From the NCBI GenBank assembly GCA_038249195.1, contig JBBRWM010000008.1, positions 1 to 64,000 on the forward strand: DNA of 64,000 nucleotides, given 5' to 3'. The DNA comes from JAOUEA01 sp038249195 (GTDB taxonomy: Bacteria > Actinomycetota > UBA4738 > HRBIN12). The notes below the pieces were generated by a model that saw only the letters and a program-made list of their open reading frames with translations, had not been told where the DNA came from and ran no database searches. Made by a program: the position numbers and the translations under genes. Positions 35,073-43,976 of this stretch are shown piece by piece; position 1 is the first letter of the stretch, and each line of letters starts with the position of its first letter.

Positions 35073-35888
35073 ATGCGCGTCGCCGTCTGCCAACTGCGCT
35101 CCGGCTCGGACGCCGTGGCGAACCTCGGTGCCGTGGAGGGCTCGCTTCGCGAGGCGGCCGCCGGCGGCGCCGACCTGGCCGCGCTGCCCGAATACTTCGC
35201 CTATCTCGGTGACCCTCGGCGACGCGCCGAGCTGGCCGAACCGGTGCCCGGCCGGCTGACCGACCGCGTGGGGAGCCTCGCCGGCGAGCTCGGGATCTGG
35301 GTGCTCGGCGGGTCCGTGCTCGAGGCGGACGACGGACGCGTCTACGACACATCGGTCCTGTTCGACCGGACCGGCGAGGTGGTCGCGCGCTACCGCAAGA
35401 TCCACCTCTATGACGTCGATCTCCCGGGACAGCCACCCATGCGCGAGTCGGCAACGATCTCGGCGGGTGAGGCGCTCGTCACGCACGAGACCGAGTTCGC
35501 CCGCGTGGGGCTGTCCGTCTGCTACGACGTTCGGTTCCCGGAGCTCTATCGCGGGCTCATGGCGATGGGTGCCGAGGTGCTATTCGTGCCCGCCCAGTTC
35601 CAGCACGAAACGGGAAAGGATCACTGGCACGCTCTGCTGCGCGCGCGAGCCATCGAGGAACAGTGCTTCGTGGTTGCCGCAGCCCAGTGCGGAACGTTCG
35701 GCGACCCCGCGAAGGGCAGGCGGTCCTACGGACATAGCCTCGTCGTCGACCCGTGGGGGCGGATCCTCGCCGAGGGATCGGAGGATGCGCCGGGGGTGTG
35801 GTTCGCCGACCTGGACTTCGCGGAGTTGCGCCGGATCCGCCAGGCGCTTCCCGCCCTGCAGCACCGCCGCCTGGGCAGCACCTGCTGA
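35073..35888 (+). CDS. Nitrilase-family carbon-nitrogen hydrolase (Nit/omega-amidase type)
   Basis: A 271-residue amidase. The Glu-Lys-Cys triad is visible as AALPEYFAYL (Glu near residue 41), RYRKIHLYDVDL (Lys near 112) and SVCYDVRFPELYR (Cys near 150). The sequence is closest to the Nit1/Nit2 group, which hydrolyses deaminated glutathione or omega-amides of 2-oxo acids, clearing side products of transaminases. Convergent with the MocA-like gene. Confidence 0.9.
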   Translation: MRVAVCQLRSGSDAVANLGAVEGSLREAAAGGADLAALPEYFAYLGDPRRRAELAEPVPGRLTDRVGSLAGELGIWVLGGSVLEADDGRVYDTSVLFDRTGEVVARYRKIHLYDVDLPGQPPMRESATISAGEALVTHETEFARVGLSVCYDVRFPELYRGLMAMGAEVLFVPAQFQHETGKDHWHALLRARAIEEQCFVVAAAQCGTFGDPAKGRRSYGHSLVVDPWGRILAEGSEDAPGVWFADLDFAELRRIRQALPALQHRRLGSTC

Positions 35889-35926
35889 TGCCCCGTCCAG
35901 ATGGTTCGATCGGGCGTGAAGCGACG

Positions 35927-36517
35927 CTAGGCCGGGGGGCCGGGGGTCTTCAGAAGGTCCTCGGGAGTATCGATGTCCCGAGGAGCCTCCGCGTCGACCG
36001 CCACGTCCTCCACCCACTCGGGGTGGCTCGCCATCAGGATCCGCGCGCCCACGTCGCCATGAAGATGCCCGGCCTCGGCGAAGATCTCCCGCGAAAGCAG
36101 GGCGGGACCCGGCCCGTCGCGGAAGGTCGCACGCACGATCTGCTTGCGTGTCTGGAGGAAGCGCCTGATGAGCGCCCGCACCACGTCCGCGCCGATCCCC
36201 GGTTGATCGGCCATCAGGATCACCGCGGCCTGACTCTCGTCGTCGACCTCGTGGAAGGCGGCTCCCAACGAGGTCGACATCCCCTTCGCGTACTCGGGGT
36301 TGCGCACGAATCGGCCGCGATCGGGTAGCGCGAGCGCCGCTTCCACCTCCTCGGCGTCGTGGCCCGTGATCACCAAAAGCTCCTCCACGCCGGCTTCTGC
36401 GAGGGCGTCCACGGCGTGCTGGGCGAGCGGGCGGCCCGCGAACGGGGCCACCTGCTTGGTCCCGCCGAACCGCGATCCCGTTCCCGCGGCGAGCACGACG
36501 CCGGAGATCACGCTCAC
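35927..36517 (-). CDS. MocA/MobA-like molybdopterin nucleotidyltransferase
   Basis: A 196-residue nucleotidyltransferase. It opens ISGVVLAAGTGSRFGGTKQVAPFAGRPLAQHAVDAL (nucleotide loop with Lys), has ILMADQPGIGADVVRALI near residue 100 (metal/pterin) and GDVGARILM near 155. In CO dehydrogenase operons this enzyme (MocA) attaches CMP to molybdopterin to make the MCD cofactor of xanthine-oxidase-family enzymes. GTG start overlaps the coxG stop (GTGA). Last gene of the minus-strand cox operon. Confidence 0.88.
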   Translation of the reverse strand: MSVISGVVLAAGTGSRFGGTKQVAPFAGRPLAQHAVDALAEAGVEELLVITGHDAEEVEAALALPDRGRFVRNPEYAKGMSTSLGAAFHEVDDESQAAVILMADQPGIGADVVRALIRRFLQTRKQIVRATFRDGPGPALLSREIFAEAGHLHGDVGARILMASHPEWVEDVAVDAEAPRDIDTPEDLLKTPGPPA

Positions 36518-37143
36518 GCCTTGGGTGCGCGCCCGAACAGCCGGGCGAAGAACGCTTTGACCACGGCCCACAGGGCCGACAGTCCCAGGCCGATCCCGCC
36601 CACCGGCTTGGCGGCTGCGGCCGGGCCCGGCGCGGGCGTCGCCGCGGCCGACGCGTCGGATGCCTCGGGAGGGGAACCCGACGCCGCCGCCTCGGCGGCC
36701 ATGTTGGTCTGCAGGCAATCCGCGAACTGCTGCGTGAGCTTCTTGGAGATCTCGGGCAGCAACCCACGCGAGAGCTGTGCGGCCGCGCCCGTCAGCGTGA
36801 TCTCGGCCTCCATCTTGATCGTGGTCTCGTCGGAGGTAGGGCCGGGCTCGAGCCACGAGGTCACGTTGGCGTTGGCGGCGCCCTTGCCCTTCTGCTCCAT
36901 GCCCTTGGCCGTGAGGCTCACGCGGTGAGCGGCGTCGTCGCGCTCGGTCATCTCCACGGCTCCGGCGAACGAGAGCGCGACTGGCCCGAACTTCGCCTTG
37001 AGCGTTCCCTTCCAGTGGCGGTCGTCCACGATCTCGGTGAGCTCGGCACCCGGCATGCACGGAGCGATCTTCTCCACGTCGAGCAGGTACCGCCACAGCG
37101 GGTCGACCGGCGACGTCACCGTGAACGTGTTCTCGATCAGCAT
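36514..37143 (-). CDS. coxG: CoxG-like membrane-anchoring protein (SRPBCC)
   Basis: A 209-residue CoxG homologue. The first 150 residues are a START/SRPBCC lipid-binding domain (ENTFTVTSPVDPLWRYLLDVEKIAPCMPGAELTEI). An Ala/Pro-rich linker leads to a C-terminal hydrophobic helix (LGLSALWAVVKAFFARLFG) that would insert in the membrane. CoxG recruits CO dehydrogenase to the membrane or delivers quinone (as shown for mycobacterial CoxG). It lies 67 bp after the XdhC-YHS gene and overlaps mocA by 4 bp. Confidence 0.92.
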   Translation of the reverse strand: MLIENTFTVTSPVDPLWRYLLDVEKIAPCMPGAELTEIVDDRHWKGTLKAKFGPVALSFAGAVEMTERDDAAHRVSLTAKGMEQKGKGAANANVTSWLEPGPTSDETTIKMEAEITLTGAAAQLSRGLLPEISKKLTQQFADCLQTNMAAEAAASGSPPEASDASAAATPAPGPAAAAKPVGGIGLGLSALWAVVKAFFARLFGRAPKA

Positions 37144-37210
37144 CTGGATCCAGCCTCCCAGGTTCCTGACCGGTTCCGCCGGCCCTTCGCCGGCCGGGTT
37201 GCGAACCGGG

Positions 37211-38164
37211 TCACGGTGTGGCCGTCTCGAAGTCGGCGGGCGAGGCGGCGAAGCGTTCCCTGCATCCGGCCGAGCAGAAGTAGTAAGTCCGGCCCGCGTG
37301 CGTCGCCACGTAGCGGGCCGACGCGATGTCGACCGTCATCCCGCAGACTGGGTCGAGGGCCTCGTGTCGCGCGGGCGCGACCGCGTGCGGACCGCCGGGA
37401 AGGGCGCCGGCGGCGCGCAGCTGGACGAGCTCGGCGAGGATCGCCACGGCGATCTCCTGGTTGGGTAGGTGCCCGAGGTCGAGGCCGGCCGGCGCGTGCA
37501 CGCGATCGAGGTCCTCCTGCGGCACGCCGCGGTCGCGCAGGTACCCGAGCACCGACGCCGCGCGCTTGCGCGACGCGATCAGTCCCACGTAGGCGGCCGG
37601 CGTGGCGAGGGCACGTTGCAGCGCGTCCTCGTCGTAGTGCCCTTGGGTCGCCACCACGATGAACGATCCTTCGTCGACGCCGGCAGCGCTCAGATCCATC
37701 GATCCCGCGGCCCCCGCGTCGGCCTCCTCATCCAGGACCGCGACGCGCCACCCCAGGGCGCGCCCCAGTCCGGCGAGCACGTCGACGGCGGGCGAGCGCC
37801 CGATCACAGCGAGGTGGGGAGACGGCAGGACGGGTTCCACGTACACCTCCAGTGCGCCTTCGCTCTGACACGCGATGGGGATGTTCACGACCCCGTCTCG
37901 CCCGCCGCGTTCGAGGTCCTCCGGAATGCCGAGGAAGAGCAGCCGCGGCGTGCCCTCCTCGAGCGCGCGCAAGCCCTCGCGGATCACGGTGGGCTCGGCG
38001 CAGGCCCCCCCGAGCCAGCCATCGATCGCGCCGTCCGGCGTGATCAGCGCGGTCGAGCCGGGCTTGCCCGAGGAGGGCGCCCGACTCCACACGACGGTGG
38101 CCACGACGAAGGGCTGACCATCGCGCGCAAGCGTCGCGGCCCGTTCGAGGATGTCGGGACGCAC
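37211..38164 (-). CDS. XdhC/CoxI-family Mo-enzyme maturation protein with C-terminal YHS domain
   Basis: A 317-residue fusion. Residues about 1-255 are XdhC/CoxI: PFVVATVVWSRAPSSGKPGSTALITPDG with WLGGACAEPTVIREG (conserved GGC), then a Rossmann half (HLAVIGRSPAVDVLAGL, IVVATQGHYDEDALQ) and HAPAGLDLG. Residues about 270-310 are a YHS metal-binding domain: DPVCGMTVDIASARYVATHAGRTYYFCSAGC with Cys residues. XdhC chaperones the Mo cofactor and its sulfuration. A Cu-binding YHS domain would suit delivery of the copper atom of form I CO dehydrogenase. GTG start, one base after the coxL stop. Confidence 0.88.
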   Translation of the reverse strand: MRPDILERAATLARDGQPFVVATVVWSRAPSSGKPGSTALITPDGAIDGWLGGACAEPTVIREGLRALEEGTPRLLFLGIPEDLERGGRDGVVNIPIACQSEGALEVYVEPVLPSPHLAVIGRSPAVDVLAGLGRALGWRVAVLDEEADAGAAGSMDLSAAGVDEGSFIVVATQGHYDEDALQRALATPAAYVGLIASRKRAASVLGYLRDRGVPQEDLDRVHAPAGLDLGHLPNQEIAVAILAELVQLRAAGALPGGPHAVAPARHEALDPVCGMTVDIASARYVATHAGRTYYFCSAGCRERFAASPADFETATP

Positions 38165-38165
38165 C

Positions 38166-40523
38166 TCAGCCGCTCGCCGCCTTCGCGGACTCGATGGCCT
38201 CCCAGACCTTGGCGGAGGTGACCGGCATGTCGATGTTCGTGATCCCGAACGGCTGCAGCGCGTCGATGACGGCGTTCACGTAGGCGGCGGGGGAGCCCAC
38301 CGTGGCGGATTCGCCCACGCCCTTGGCGCCGATGGGGTGGTGCGGCGAAGGCGTGACCGTCTCCCCGAGCTCGAAGCGCGGCGTCTCCCACGCCGTCGGC
38401 AGGAGGTAGTCCATGAAGTTCGACCCGATGCAGTTGCCGCTCTCGTCGAACGTGATCAGCTGCATCGCCGCGATCCCGAAGCCCTCGGTCAGGCCCCCGT
38501 GGATCTGGCCCTCCACGATCATCGGGTTGATGCGCACGCCGCAGTCGTCGACCGCCACCATCCGCCGCACCTTCCACACGCCCGTGTCCGGATCGACCTC
38601 GACCGCAACCGCGTACGTGCCGAACGGGAACGTGAGGTTGGGAGGGTCGTAGTAGTAGTTGGCCTCGAGCCCGGCCTCCATCCCGTCGGGGAAGTCGGTG
38701 TAGGCCGCGAACGCGACCTCCTGGATCGTCTTGACCTTGTCGGGGGCGCCCTTCACGAAGAAGTTCCCGGCCTCGAACTCGATGTCCTCCTCGGCGACCT
38801 CCAGCAGGTGTGCGGCGAGCTTGCGCGCTTTCTCGCGGACCCGGCGCGTGACCATCGCGGTGGCCGCGCCGGACACGGGCGTGGAGCGTGACGCGTACGT
38901 GCCGAGGCCGTAGGGCGTGTTGTCCGTGTCGCCGTGCATGACCTTGATGTCCTCGGGCTGGATACCGATCTCCTCGGCGACGATCTGCGCGAACGTGGTC
39001 TCGTGGCCTTGTCCCTGCGTCTGGACGCTGATCTTCAGCACGGCCTTGCCGGTCGGGTGGATCCGCAGCTCGGCCCCGTCGTTCATCTTCAACCCGAGGA
39101 TGTCGTAGTCCTTGTGCGGTCCGGCACCCACGACCTCCGTGAACGACGCGAGCCCGATGCCGTAGAGCTTGCCCTCGGCGCGCGCGGTCTCCTGCTCCGC
39201 CCGCAGCTCCGCGTACCCGATCTTCTTTTGCGCGAGCTTCATGGCGGCCACGTAGTCACCGGAGTCGTAGACGAAGCCGGTAGCCGATGCGTACGGGAAC
39301 TGGTCCTTCTGGATGAAGTTCTTCAGCCGCAGGTCCGCCGGGTCCATGCCGAGCTCGTAGGCGGCGTTCTGCACCAGCCGCTCGATCAGGTAGGACGCCT
39401 CCGTCACGCGGAACGAGCATCGATAGGCGACGCCACCGGGGGCCTTGTTCGTGTATGCGCCGTCCGCCGCGACGTGGACGGCCGGCAGGTCGTAGGAGCC
39501 GCTCACGATGTGGAAGAGCCCCACCTTGAACTTCGACGGCTGGGCGTCGGCGTGGAACGCGCCCTCGTCGGCGAGGAGGGAAGCGCGCAGGCCGAGCATC
39601 GTGCCGTCCGCCTTGAGCGCCAGCTCTCCGTGCATGTGGAAGTCGCGGGCGAACCCGGTCGAGATCAGGTTGTCCGTGCGCTCCTCGATCCACTTCACGG
39701 GCCGACCGATCAGGAGCGAGGCCGCCGTTGCGATCACGTAGCCGGGGTACACCGGCACCTTGTTGCCGAAGCCGCCGCCGATATCGGGCGAGACGATGCG
39801 GATCTTCTCCTCGGGCAGGCCGGCCACCAGCGCGAACACCGTGCGGACCGCGTGGGGCGCCTGCGACGTCATGTAGATCGTGGCCTGGCCCGTCGCGGGA
39901 TTCACGTCGGCCACGCAGCCACAGGTTTCCAGCGGCGCCGGGTGGCAGCGCGGGTAGAAGGTGTCGAGCGACACCACCTTGTCCGCCTCGACGAACGCCC
40001 TGTCCGTGGCCTCCTTGTCGCCCGTCTCCCAATGGTAGATGTGGTTGCCGGTCTGATCCTCCTTGTCCGTGCGGATCACCGGAGCGTCGGGCTCGAGCGC
40101 GCGCTGGGGCGTCACGACCGGCTCCAACGGGTCGTAGTCGACCTCGATCAACTCAAGGGCGTCCTTGGCGACGTACGGGTCCTCCGCGACCACCGCCGCC
40201 ACCTCCTGCCCCTGGAAGCGAACCTTGTCGGTGACGAGCACCGCCTGCGTGTCGCTGGAGAGGGTGGGCATCCACGCGAGGTTGTGTTGGGCCATGAGCT
40301 CGCCCGTGACCACGGCGACAACTCCGGGGAGGGCCTGCGCGGCGCTCGCATCGATTCCGTTCAGGGTCGCGTGTGCGTAGGGGCTGCGCAGGATCGCCAT
40401 GTACAACATCTTGGGAAGGTGGACGTCGTCGATGTAGTTGCCGGCGCCGCGGATGAACCGGTCGTCTTCCACCCGGCGGACGTTGTGTCCGATCCCGCGG
40501 ATCGCTTCGGTCTCGGTTGCCAT
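38166..40523 (-). CDS. coxL: Aerobic CO dehydrogenase large subunit, form I
   Basis: A 785-residue molybdopterin subunit of aerobic carbon monoxide dehydrogenase, which oxidises CO to CO2 and passes electrons to quinones. The active-site loop reads AYRCSFR (residues 366-372), the form I signature whose Cys (Cys369 here) ligates copper in the Mo-Cu centre. Other pterin regions follow the family: QTQGQGHETTFAQIVAEE near 500 and GAKGVGESATVGSP near the end. It lies between coxS and xdhC, in the order M-S-L typical of form I operons. Function is predicted with high confidence. Confidence 0.97.
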   Translation of the reverse strand: MATETEAIRGIGHNVRRVEDDRFIRGAGNYIDDVHLPKMLYMAILRSPYAHATLNGIDASAAQALPGVVAVVTGELMAQHNLAWMPTLSSDTQAVLVTDKVRFQGQEVAAVVAEDPYVAKDALELIEVDYDPLEPVVTPQRALEPDAPVIRTDKEDQTGNHIYHWETGDKEATDRAFVEADKVVSLDTFYPRCHPAPLETCGCVADVNPATGQATIYMTSQAPHAVRTVFALVAGLPEEKIRIVSPDIGGGFGNKVPVYPGYVIATAASLLIGRPVKWIEERTDNLISTGFARDFHMHGELALKADGTMLGLRASLLADEGAFHADAQPSKFKVGLFHIVSGSYDLPAVHVAADGAYTNKAPGGVAYRCSFRVTEASYLIERLVQNAAYELGMDPADLRLKNFIQKDQFPYASATGFVYDSGDYVAAMKLAQKKIGYAELRAEQETARAEGKLYGIGLASFTEVVGAGPHKDYDILGLKMNDGAELRIHPTGKAVLKISVQTQGQGHETTFAQIVAEEIGIQPEDIKVMHGDTDNTPYGLGTYASRSTPVSGAATAMVTRRVREKARKLAAHLLEVAEEDIEFEAGNFFVKGAPDKVKTIQEVAFAAYTDFPDGMEAGLEANYYYDPPNLTFPFGTYAVAVEVDPDTGVWKVRRMVAVDDCGVRINPMIVEGQIHGGLTEGFGIAAMQLITFDESGNCIGSNFMDYLLPTAWETPRFELGETVTPSPHHPIGAKGVGESATVGSPAAYVNAVIDALQPFGITNIDMPVTSAKVWEAIESAKAASG

Positions 40524-40559
40524 CGGTGAGTGCGCTCCCTTCGAGATCTGGGTCGAGGT

Positions 40560-41063
40560 TCAGGCGTTGGCGGGCTCGGAGACGGACTCGGCGGCGCTCG
40601 CCTTCTCGCGGGCCGCGGCCTGGATCGCCTTGACGATGTTCATGTACCCCGTGCAGCGGCAGATGTTGCCCGAGATCGCCCAGCGAACGTCGTCGTCGCT
40701 CGGTTCCGGGTTCCGCTCGATGAGCGCGGCACCCACCAACATCATGCCGGGCGTGCAGTAGCCGCACTGCAGGCCGTGCTCTTCCTTGAACGCCGCCTGG
40801 ATCGGGTTCAGTGCGGCCCCGTCCATGAGGCCCTCGACGGTCGTGACCTCCCGGCCGTCGGCCTGGACGCCGAACAGAGTGCAGGACTTCACGGGCTCGC
40901 CGTCGAGCAGGACGGTGCACGCACCGCAGTTGGAGGTGTCGCAGCCCACGTGGGTGCCGGTGAGCTCGAAGACCTCCCGGATGAGGTGCACGAGCAACAG
41001 CCGGTCTTCGACGTCCGCCGAGCGTTCGGTGCCGTTGACGCCGACCTTGATCTCCATCGTCAT
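40560..41063 (-). CDS. coxS: CO dehydrogenase small (2Fe-2S) subunit, form I operon
   Basis: A 167-residue iron-sulfur subunit carrying two [2Fe-2S] clusters. N-terminal ferredoxin-type ligands: HVGCDTSNCGACTVLLDGEPVKSC (Cys pattern CxxxxCxxC...C). C-terminal cluster: QCGYCTPGM and GNICRCTGY. It transfers electrons from the Mo-Cu centre to the FAD subunit. ATG 41063 after GGAGAG. It is 36 bp upstream of coxL and 20 bp downstream of coxM. The C-terminal tail (REKASAAESVSEPANA) is slightly extended. Confidence 0.96.
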   Translation of the reverse strand: MTMEIKVGVNGTERSADVEDRLLLVHLIREVFELTGTHVGCDTSNCGACTVLLDGEPVKSCTLFGVQADGREVTTVEGLMDGAALNPIQAAFKEEHGLQCGYCTPGMMLVGAALIERNPEPSDDDVRWAISGNICRCTGYMNIVKAIQAAAREKASAAESVSEPANA

Positions 41064-41083
41064 CGCTCTCCGTTCCTCGATCG

Positions 41084-41953
41084 CTAGGCCGCGTTGGCGG
41101 TCTCGAGCGCGTGGGCGAGCCCGCGGCGCACGTAGATATCCACCATGTGTCGCTTGTATCCCTGCGGTCCCCGCACATCGGAGACCGGGTTCGATGCCGC
41201 GGCCGCCAACCGCCCCGCTTCCGCGAACGCCTCGTCCGTGGGCGCGGCGCCTGCGAGCGATGCCTCGGCGTCGGTCGCCTCGAGGTTCTTCAGCCCGACG
41301 CCGGTCATCGCGATCCCCGCGCGGCCGATCGAGCCGTTCGACAGCGTGAGCGCGACGGCCACGCCGACCGTGGCCCAATCGCCCACCTTGCGCTCGAGCT
41401 TGAGGTAGTCACCGCCGGAACGCGCCGCGGCCTCGGGCACGCGGATCGCGGTGAGCACCTCGTTGGGCTCGATGGATGTGGTGAACGTGTCCACGAGGAA
41501 GTCGGCGATGGGGACCTCGCGCTCCCCGCCCGCGCTCGTGAGGACGACGCTCGCACCGAGGGCGAGCATGACCGAGCCCATGTCCCCGGCAGGGTCGGCA
41601 TGGGCGAGGGAGCCTCCCACCGTGCCGAGGTTGCGGATCAACGGGTCGGCGATCTGCGGGACCGCGCGCGCGATGGTGGGGTACCGCGAGGAGATCAGGT
41701 CCGACGCGATCACGTCGCGGTAGCGCGCGAGCGCCCCGATGTGCAGGTGACCGTCGCGCTCCGCGATCTCCGCGAGCCCCTCCACGTGATTGATGTCCAC
41801 GAGGTGCTCGGGGTTCGCGAAGCGGAGCTTCATCATGGGGATCAGGCTCTGCCCGCCGGCCAGGACCTTGGCGTCCTCGCCGTGGGTGCCGAGGAGCTGC
41901 AGCGCCTCCTCGAGCGTGGCGGCCCGGTGGTACTGGAACCGTGAGGGCAGCAC
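41084..41953 (-). CDS. coxM: CO dehydrogenase medium (FAD) subunit, form I operon
   Basis: A 289-residue flavin subunit. FAD-binding signatures: AKVLAGGQSLIPMMKLRFANPEHLVDIN near residue 29 (AGGQSL) and RNLGTVGGSLAHADPAGDMG near 107 (TxGGS). It receives electrons from CoxS and reduces quinone. First gene of the minus-strand operon; its GTG start has AAGGGAG upstream. An inverted repeat sits 55-82 bp before it. Confidence 0.96.
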   Translation of the reverse strand: MLPSRFQYHRAATLEEALQLLGTHGEDAKVLAGGQSLIPMMKLRFANPEHLVDINHVEGLAEIAERDGHLHIGALARYRDVIASDLISSRYPTIARAVPQIADPLIRNLGTVGGSLAHADPAGDMGSVMLALGASVVLTSAGGEREVPIADFLVDTFTTSIEPNEVLTAIRVPEAAARSGGDYLKLERKVGDWATVGVAVALTLSNGSIGRAGIAMTGVGLKNLEATDAEASLAGAAPTDEAFAEAGRLAAAASNPVSDVRGPQGYKRHMVDIYVRRGLAHALETANAA

Positions 41954-42007
41954 GTGGTTCTCCCTTCATGCGGTGTTGGCCGGCGGCCACCGAGGTCGGG
42001 CGGCCCC

Positions 42008-42035
42008 CTCAACGCATATCAACACGACCGTTGAG
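42008..42035 (-). promoter_or_regulatory. Inverted repeat upstream of coxM
   Basis: A perfect 7-bp inverted repeat CTCAACG (42008-42014) / CGTTGAG (42029-42035) with a 14-bp spacer containing CATATCAACACGAC lies 55-82 bp upstream of the coxM start and just after the XdhC stop at 42072. It could be the operator for a CO or redox regulator of the cox operon, or a weak terminator for xdhC. No regulator gene is adjacent. No T-run follows on the minus strand. Confidence 0.45.
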
Positions 42036-42071
42036 TTCGGGCAACTCGGACGGGAGCCGGGCGTCGCGGCC

Positions 42072-43205
42072 CTACCGGGCCTCGGCGCCGGGGCGGGGAC
42101 GATCGTGGATGGGGCCGGGGCGCTCCTTGAGGAACCCGCCGTGGCGCCCGCGGCGAACGGCCACGATCTCCGCGGCGATGGACTGCGCGATCTCCTCCGG
42201 GCCCTCGCCTCCCAGGTCCAGGCCGGCGGGACCGTGGATGCGCGCCCGCACCTCCTCGGGGATCGCCACGCCTTCTTCGCGCAGCTCCATCAGCAGGCGC
42301 TCGGTGCGGGCGGCCGGCCCCAGCATGGCGATGTACGGCGCGGGCGAGCCCACCAGAGCGCGCAGGTACTCCTTGTCGCGCAGGAAGTTGTGCGTCATCA
42401 CCACGGCGTAGGTGTGGTCGTCGATCGCGGCGGCCTCGGCCGCCCGTTCCGGAGCCTCCACCGGCACGAAGCCGGCGGCCTCCGGGTAGCGCTCATGGGT
42501 GAGGAACCCGGGACGATCGTCCACCACGAACGCGTTCCACCCCAGCCCGGCCGCGGCGCGCACCATCGGGATGGCGTCGTGTCCGGCCCCACACACGACC
42601 AGGCGCAACGGCGGCTCGAGCACCTCAACGAACGCCCGCACGCCGCCCGGCAGGTTCCTGATCTCCGACCTCCCCAGCGCGAGTTGTTCGCCCCCCACCG
42701 CGAGCGCCTCCACATCGACCGCGGCGTCGCCCAGCGAGCCCTCCCCATCGCTCGATGGACCTACCACGAGCCGCGCCCCGGGCTCCACGCCGGCGCGCCC
42801 GGACTCCAACACGGTCACCAGGCAGATCGGGCGCGCCTCCTCCAGCGCCATCCGCAGCGCCCCGGCCACCTCGGCGGCCTGTTCGGCCGGCTCGATGAAG
42901 ACCTCGATCGCGCCGTTGCATCCAAGGCCCAGGCCCCACACGGCGTCGTCGTCCGCCGTGAGGTCCCATCCCGCGAGGCGGGCCGTGCCCTCGTCCATCA
43001 CCACGCGCGCCAGGTCAGCCACGTCCCCCTCGAGGCACCCGCCGCTGATGTTGCCGATCGGGGCGCCCTCCTCGGGGACCAGGAGGCGCGCTCCCGGGCG
43101 CCGATAGGTGGACCCGCGCACCGCGACGATCGTGGCGAGCGCCATGCGCTCCCCGCGCGCGGACAGCGACTCGATCGCCGCGAGCACGTCGCCGATCTCG
43201 CTCAT
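42072..43205 (-). CDS. XdhC/CoxI-family Mo-enzyme maturation protein
   Basis: A 377-residue XdhC homologue, larger than the one in the cox operon and without a YHS domain. N-terminus: GERMALATIVAVRGSTYRRPGARLLVPEEG and GNISGGCLEGDVADLA (GGCxE motif, with Cys). Middle: GLGLGCNGAIEVFIEP. C-terminal Rossmann half: LRLVVCGAGHDAIPMVRAAAGLGW and IHGPAGLDLGGEGPEEIAQSI. It lies between the two Mo-enzyme operons and may serve the form II enzyme, as it is divergent from it. The ATG at 43205 is chosen; the same frame stays open across the neighbouring genes as an artefact. Confidence 0.9.
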   Translation of the reverse strand: MSEIGDVLAAIESLSARGERMALATIVAVRGSTYRRPGARLLVPEEGAPIGNISGGCLEGDVADLARVVMDEGTARLAGWDLTADDDAVWGLGLGCNGAIEVFIEPAEQAAEVAGALRMALEEARPICLVTVLESGRAGVEPGARLVVGPSSDGEGSLGDAAVDVEALAVGGEQLALGRSEIRNLPGGVRAFVEVLEPPLRLVVCGAGHDAIPMVRAAAGLGWNAFVVDDRPGFLTHERYPEAAGFVPVEAPERAAEAAAIDDHTYAVVMTHNFLRDKEYLRALVGSPAPYIAMLGPAARTERLLMELREEGVAIPEEVRARIHGPAGLDLGGEGPEEIAQSIAAEIVAVRRGRHGGFLKERPGPIHDRPRPGAEAR

Positions 43206-43286
43206 GCCCCGATGGTAGCCGGGCCCGCGAGGTCGGTACGCCCTCGGGCTAACGCCCGGGGTCCCGGCGGCCGATAGGGGAGCGGG

Positions 43287-43853
43287 ATGAGCGACACCTT
43301 CGAGTTCCGCATGGTTCCGATTCCGCTGCGTCGCCGCGTGCGTCCGCGCACCCTCGTGATCGTGTTCGTCGTGCTGGTGGTGGGCTTCGCCGTGGGTTGG
43401 TTCGGCCGCTGGGTGAGCGCGAGTGAGCGGGCGAGCTTCCTCCTCGCGCCGGCGCCCGCCCAATCGAACTTCGTCGACACGCTCGACGGCGTGGTGGCCC
43501 CCGAGGTCGCGGGCAACACGGTGGCGGCGCCCGAAGACCGCCTGGCGCGCTCGACGGCGAGGCGCGCCGTGGCGGCCGCCCGGCGGATCGCACACGGGCC
43601 GACGTCCTTCGTCGAGGCGGGGCCGGCCCAGCTCGCGAAGCGGATGCGCTCGGTGACGTTCTCCGACGGCCCGTCCGCCGCTCCTGCGGTGGCGAGTGTG
43701 GCCGCCACCGGCCACGCCTGGGCCGTCGCCGTGATGTCGACGAGCGGCCGATGCTTCTACCTCCGCCTCGACGACGGCGGGCGCATCGACCGGGGCTCGT
43801 CGCTCACCGATTGCACCGGAGCGGCCGCGCTCGGCGCGAGCGGCGGCTGGTAG
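43287..43853 (+). CDS. Single-pass membrane protein, unknown
   Basis: A 188-residue protein: short cytoplasmic N-terminus with RRRVRPR, one hydrophobic helix (TLVIVFVVLVVGFAVGWFG), then an extracytoplasmic region with two cysteines (GRCFYLRLDDGG and TDCTG) that could form a disulfide and enclose a small beta unit. The last 60 residues resemble the globular tip of pilin-like proteins, but there is no prepilin cleavage site. Located just before the form II Mo-enzyme operon, without evident link. Confidence 0.65.
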   Translation: MSDTFEFRMVPIPLRRRVRPRTLVIVFVVLVVGFAVGWFGRWVSASERASFLLAPAPAQSNFVDTLDGVVAPEVAGNTVAAPEDRLARSTARRAVAAARRIAHGPTSFVEAGPAQLAKRMRSVTFSDGPSAAPAVASVAATGHAWAVAVMSTSGRCFYLRLDDGGRIDRGSSLTDCTGAAALGASGGW

Positions 43854-43976
43854 GGCGACCCACCCTTCCCGGCTCGCGGCGCGGCTTACGTCGGTTCGCG
43901 CGAGCGAAGGGTCCCGGCTAGACTCCCTCGCTATCACCAACCGACCGATCCGGGTCCGTCGAAGAGGGGGTCGCCA

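Noticed and set aside
38934..40529. A 531-codon plus-strand frame opposite coxL
   Set aside because: Its composition (very rich in Val, Arg, His, Asp) is typical antisense noise; coxL is firmly identified on the other strand.
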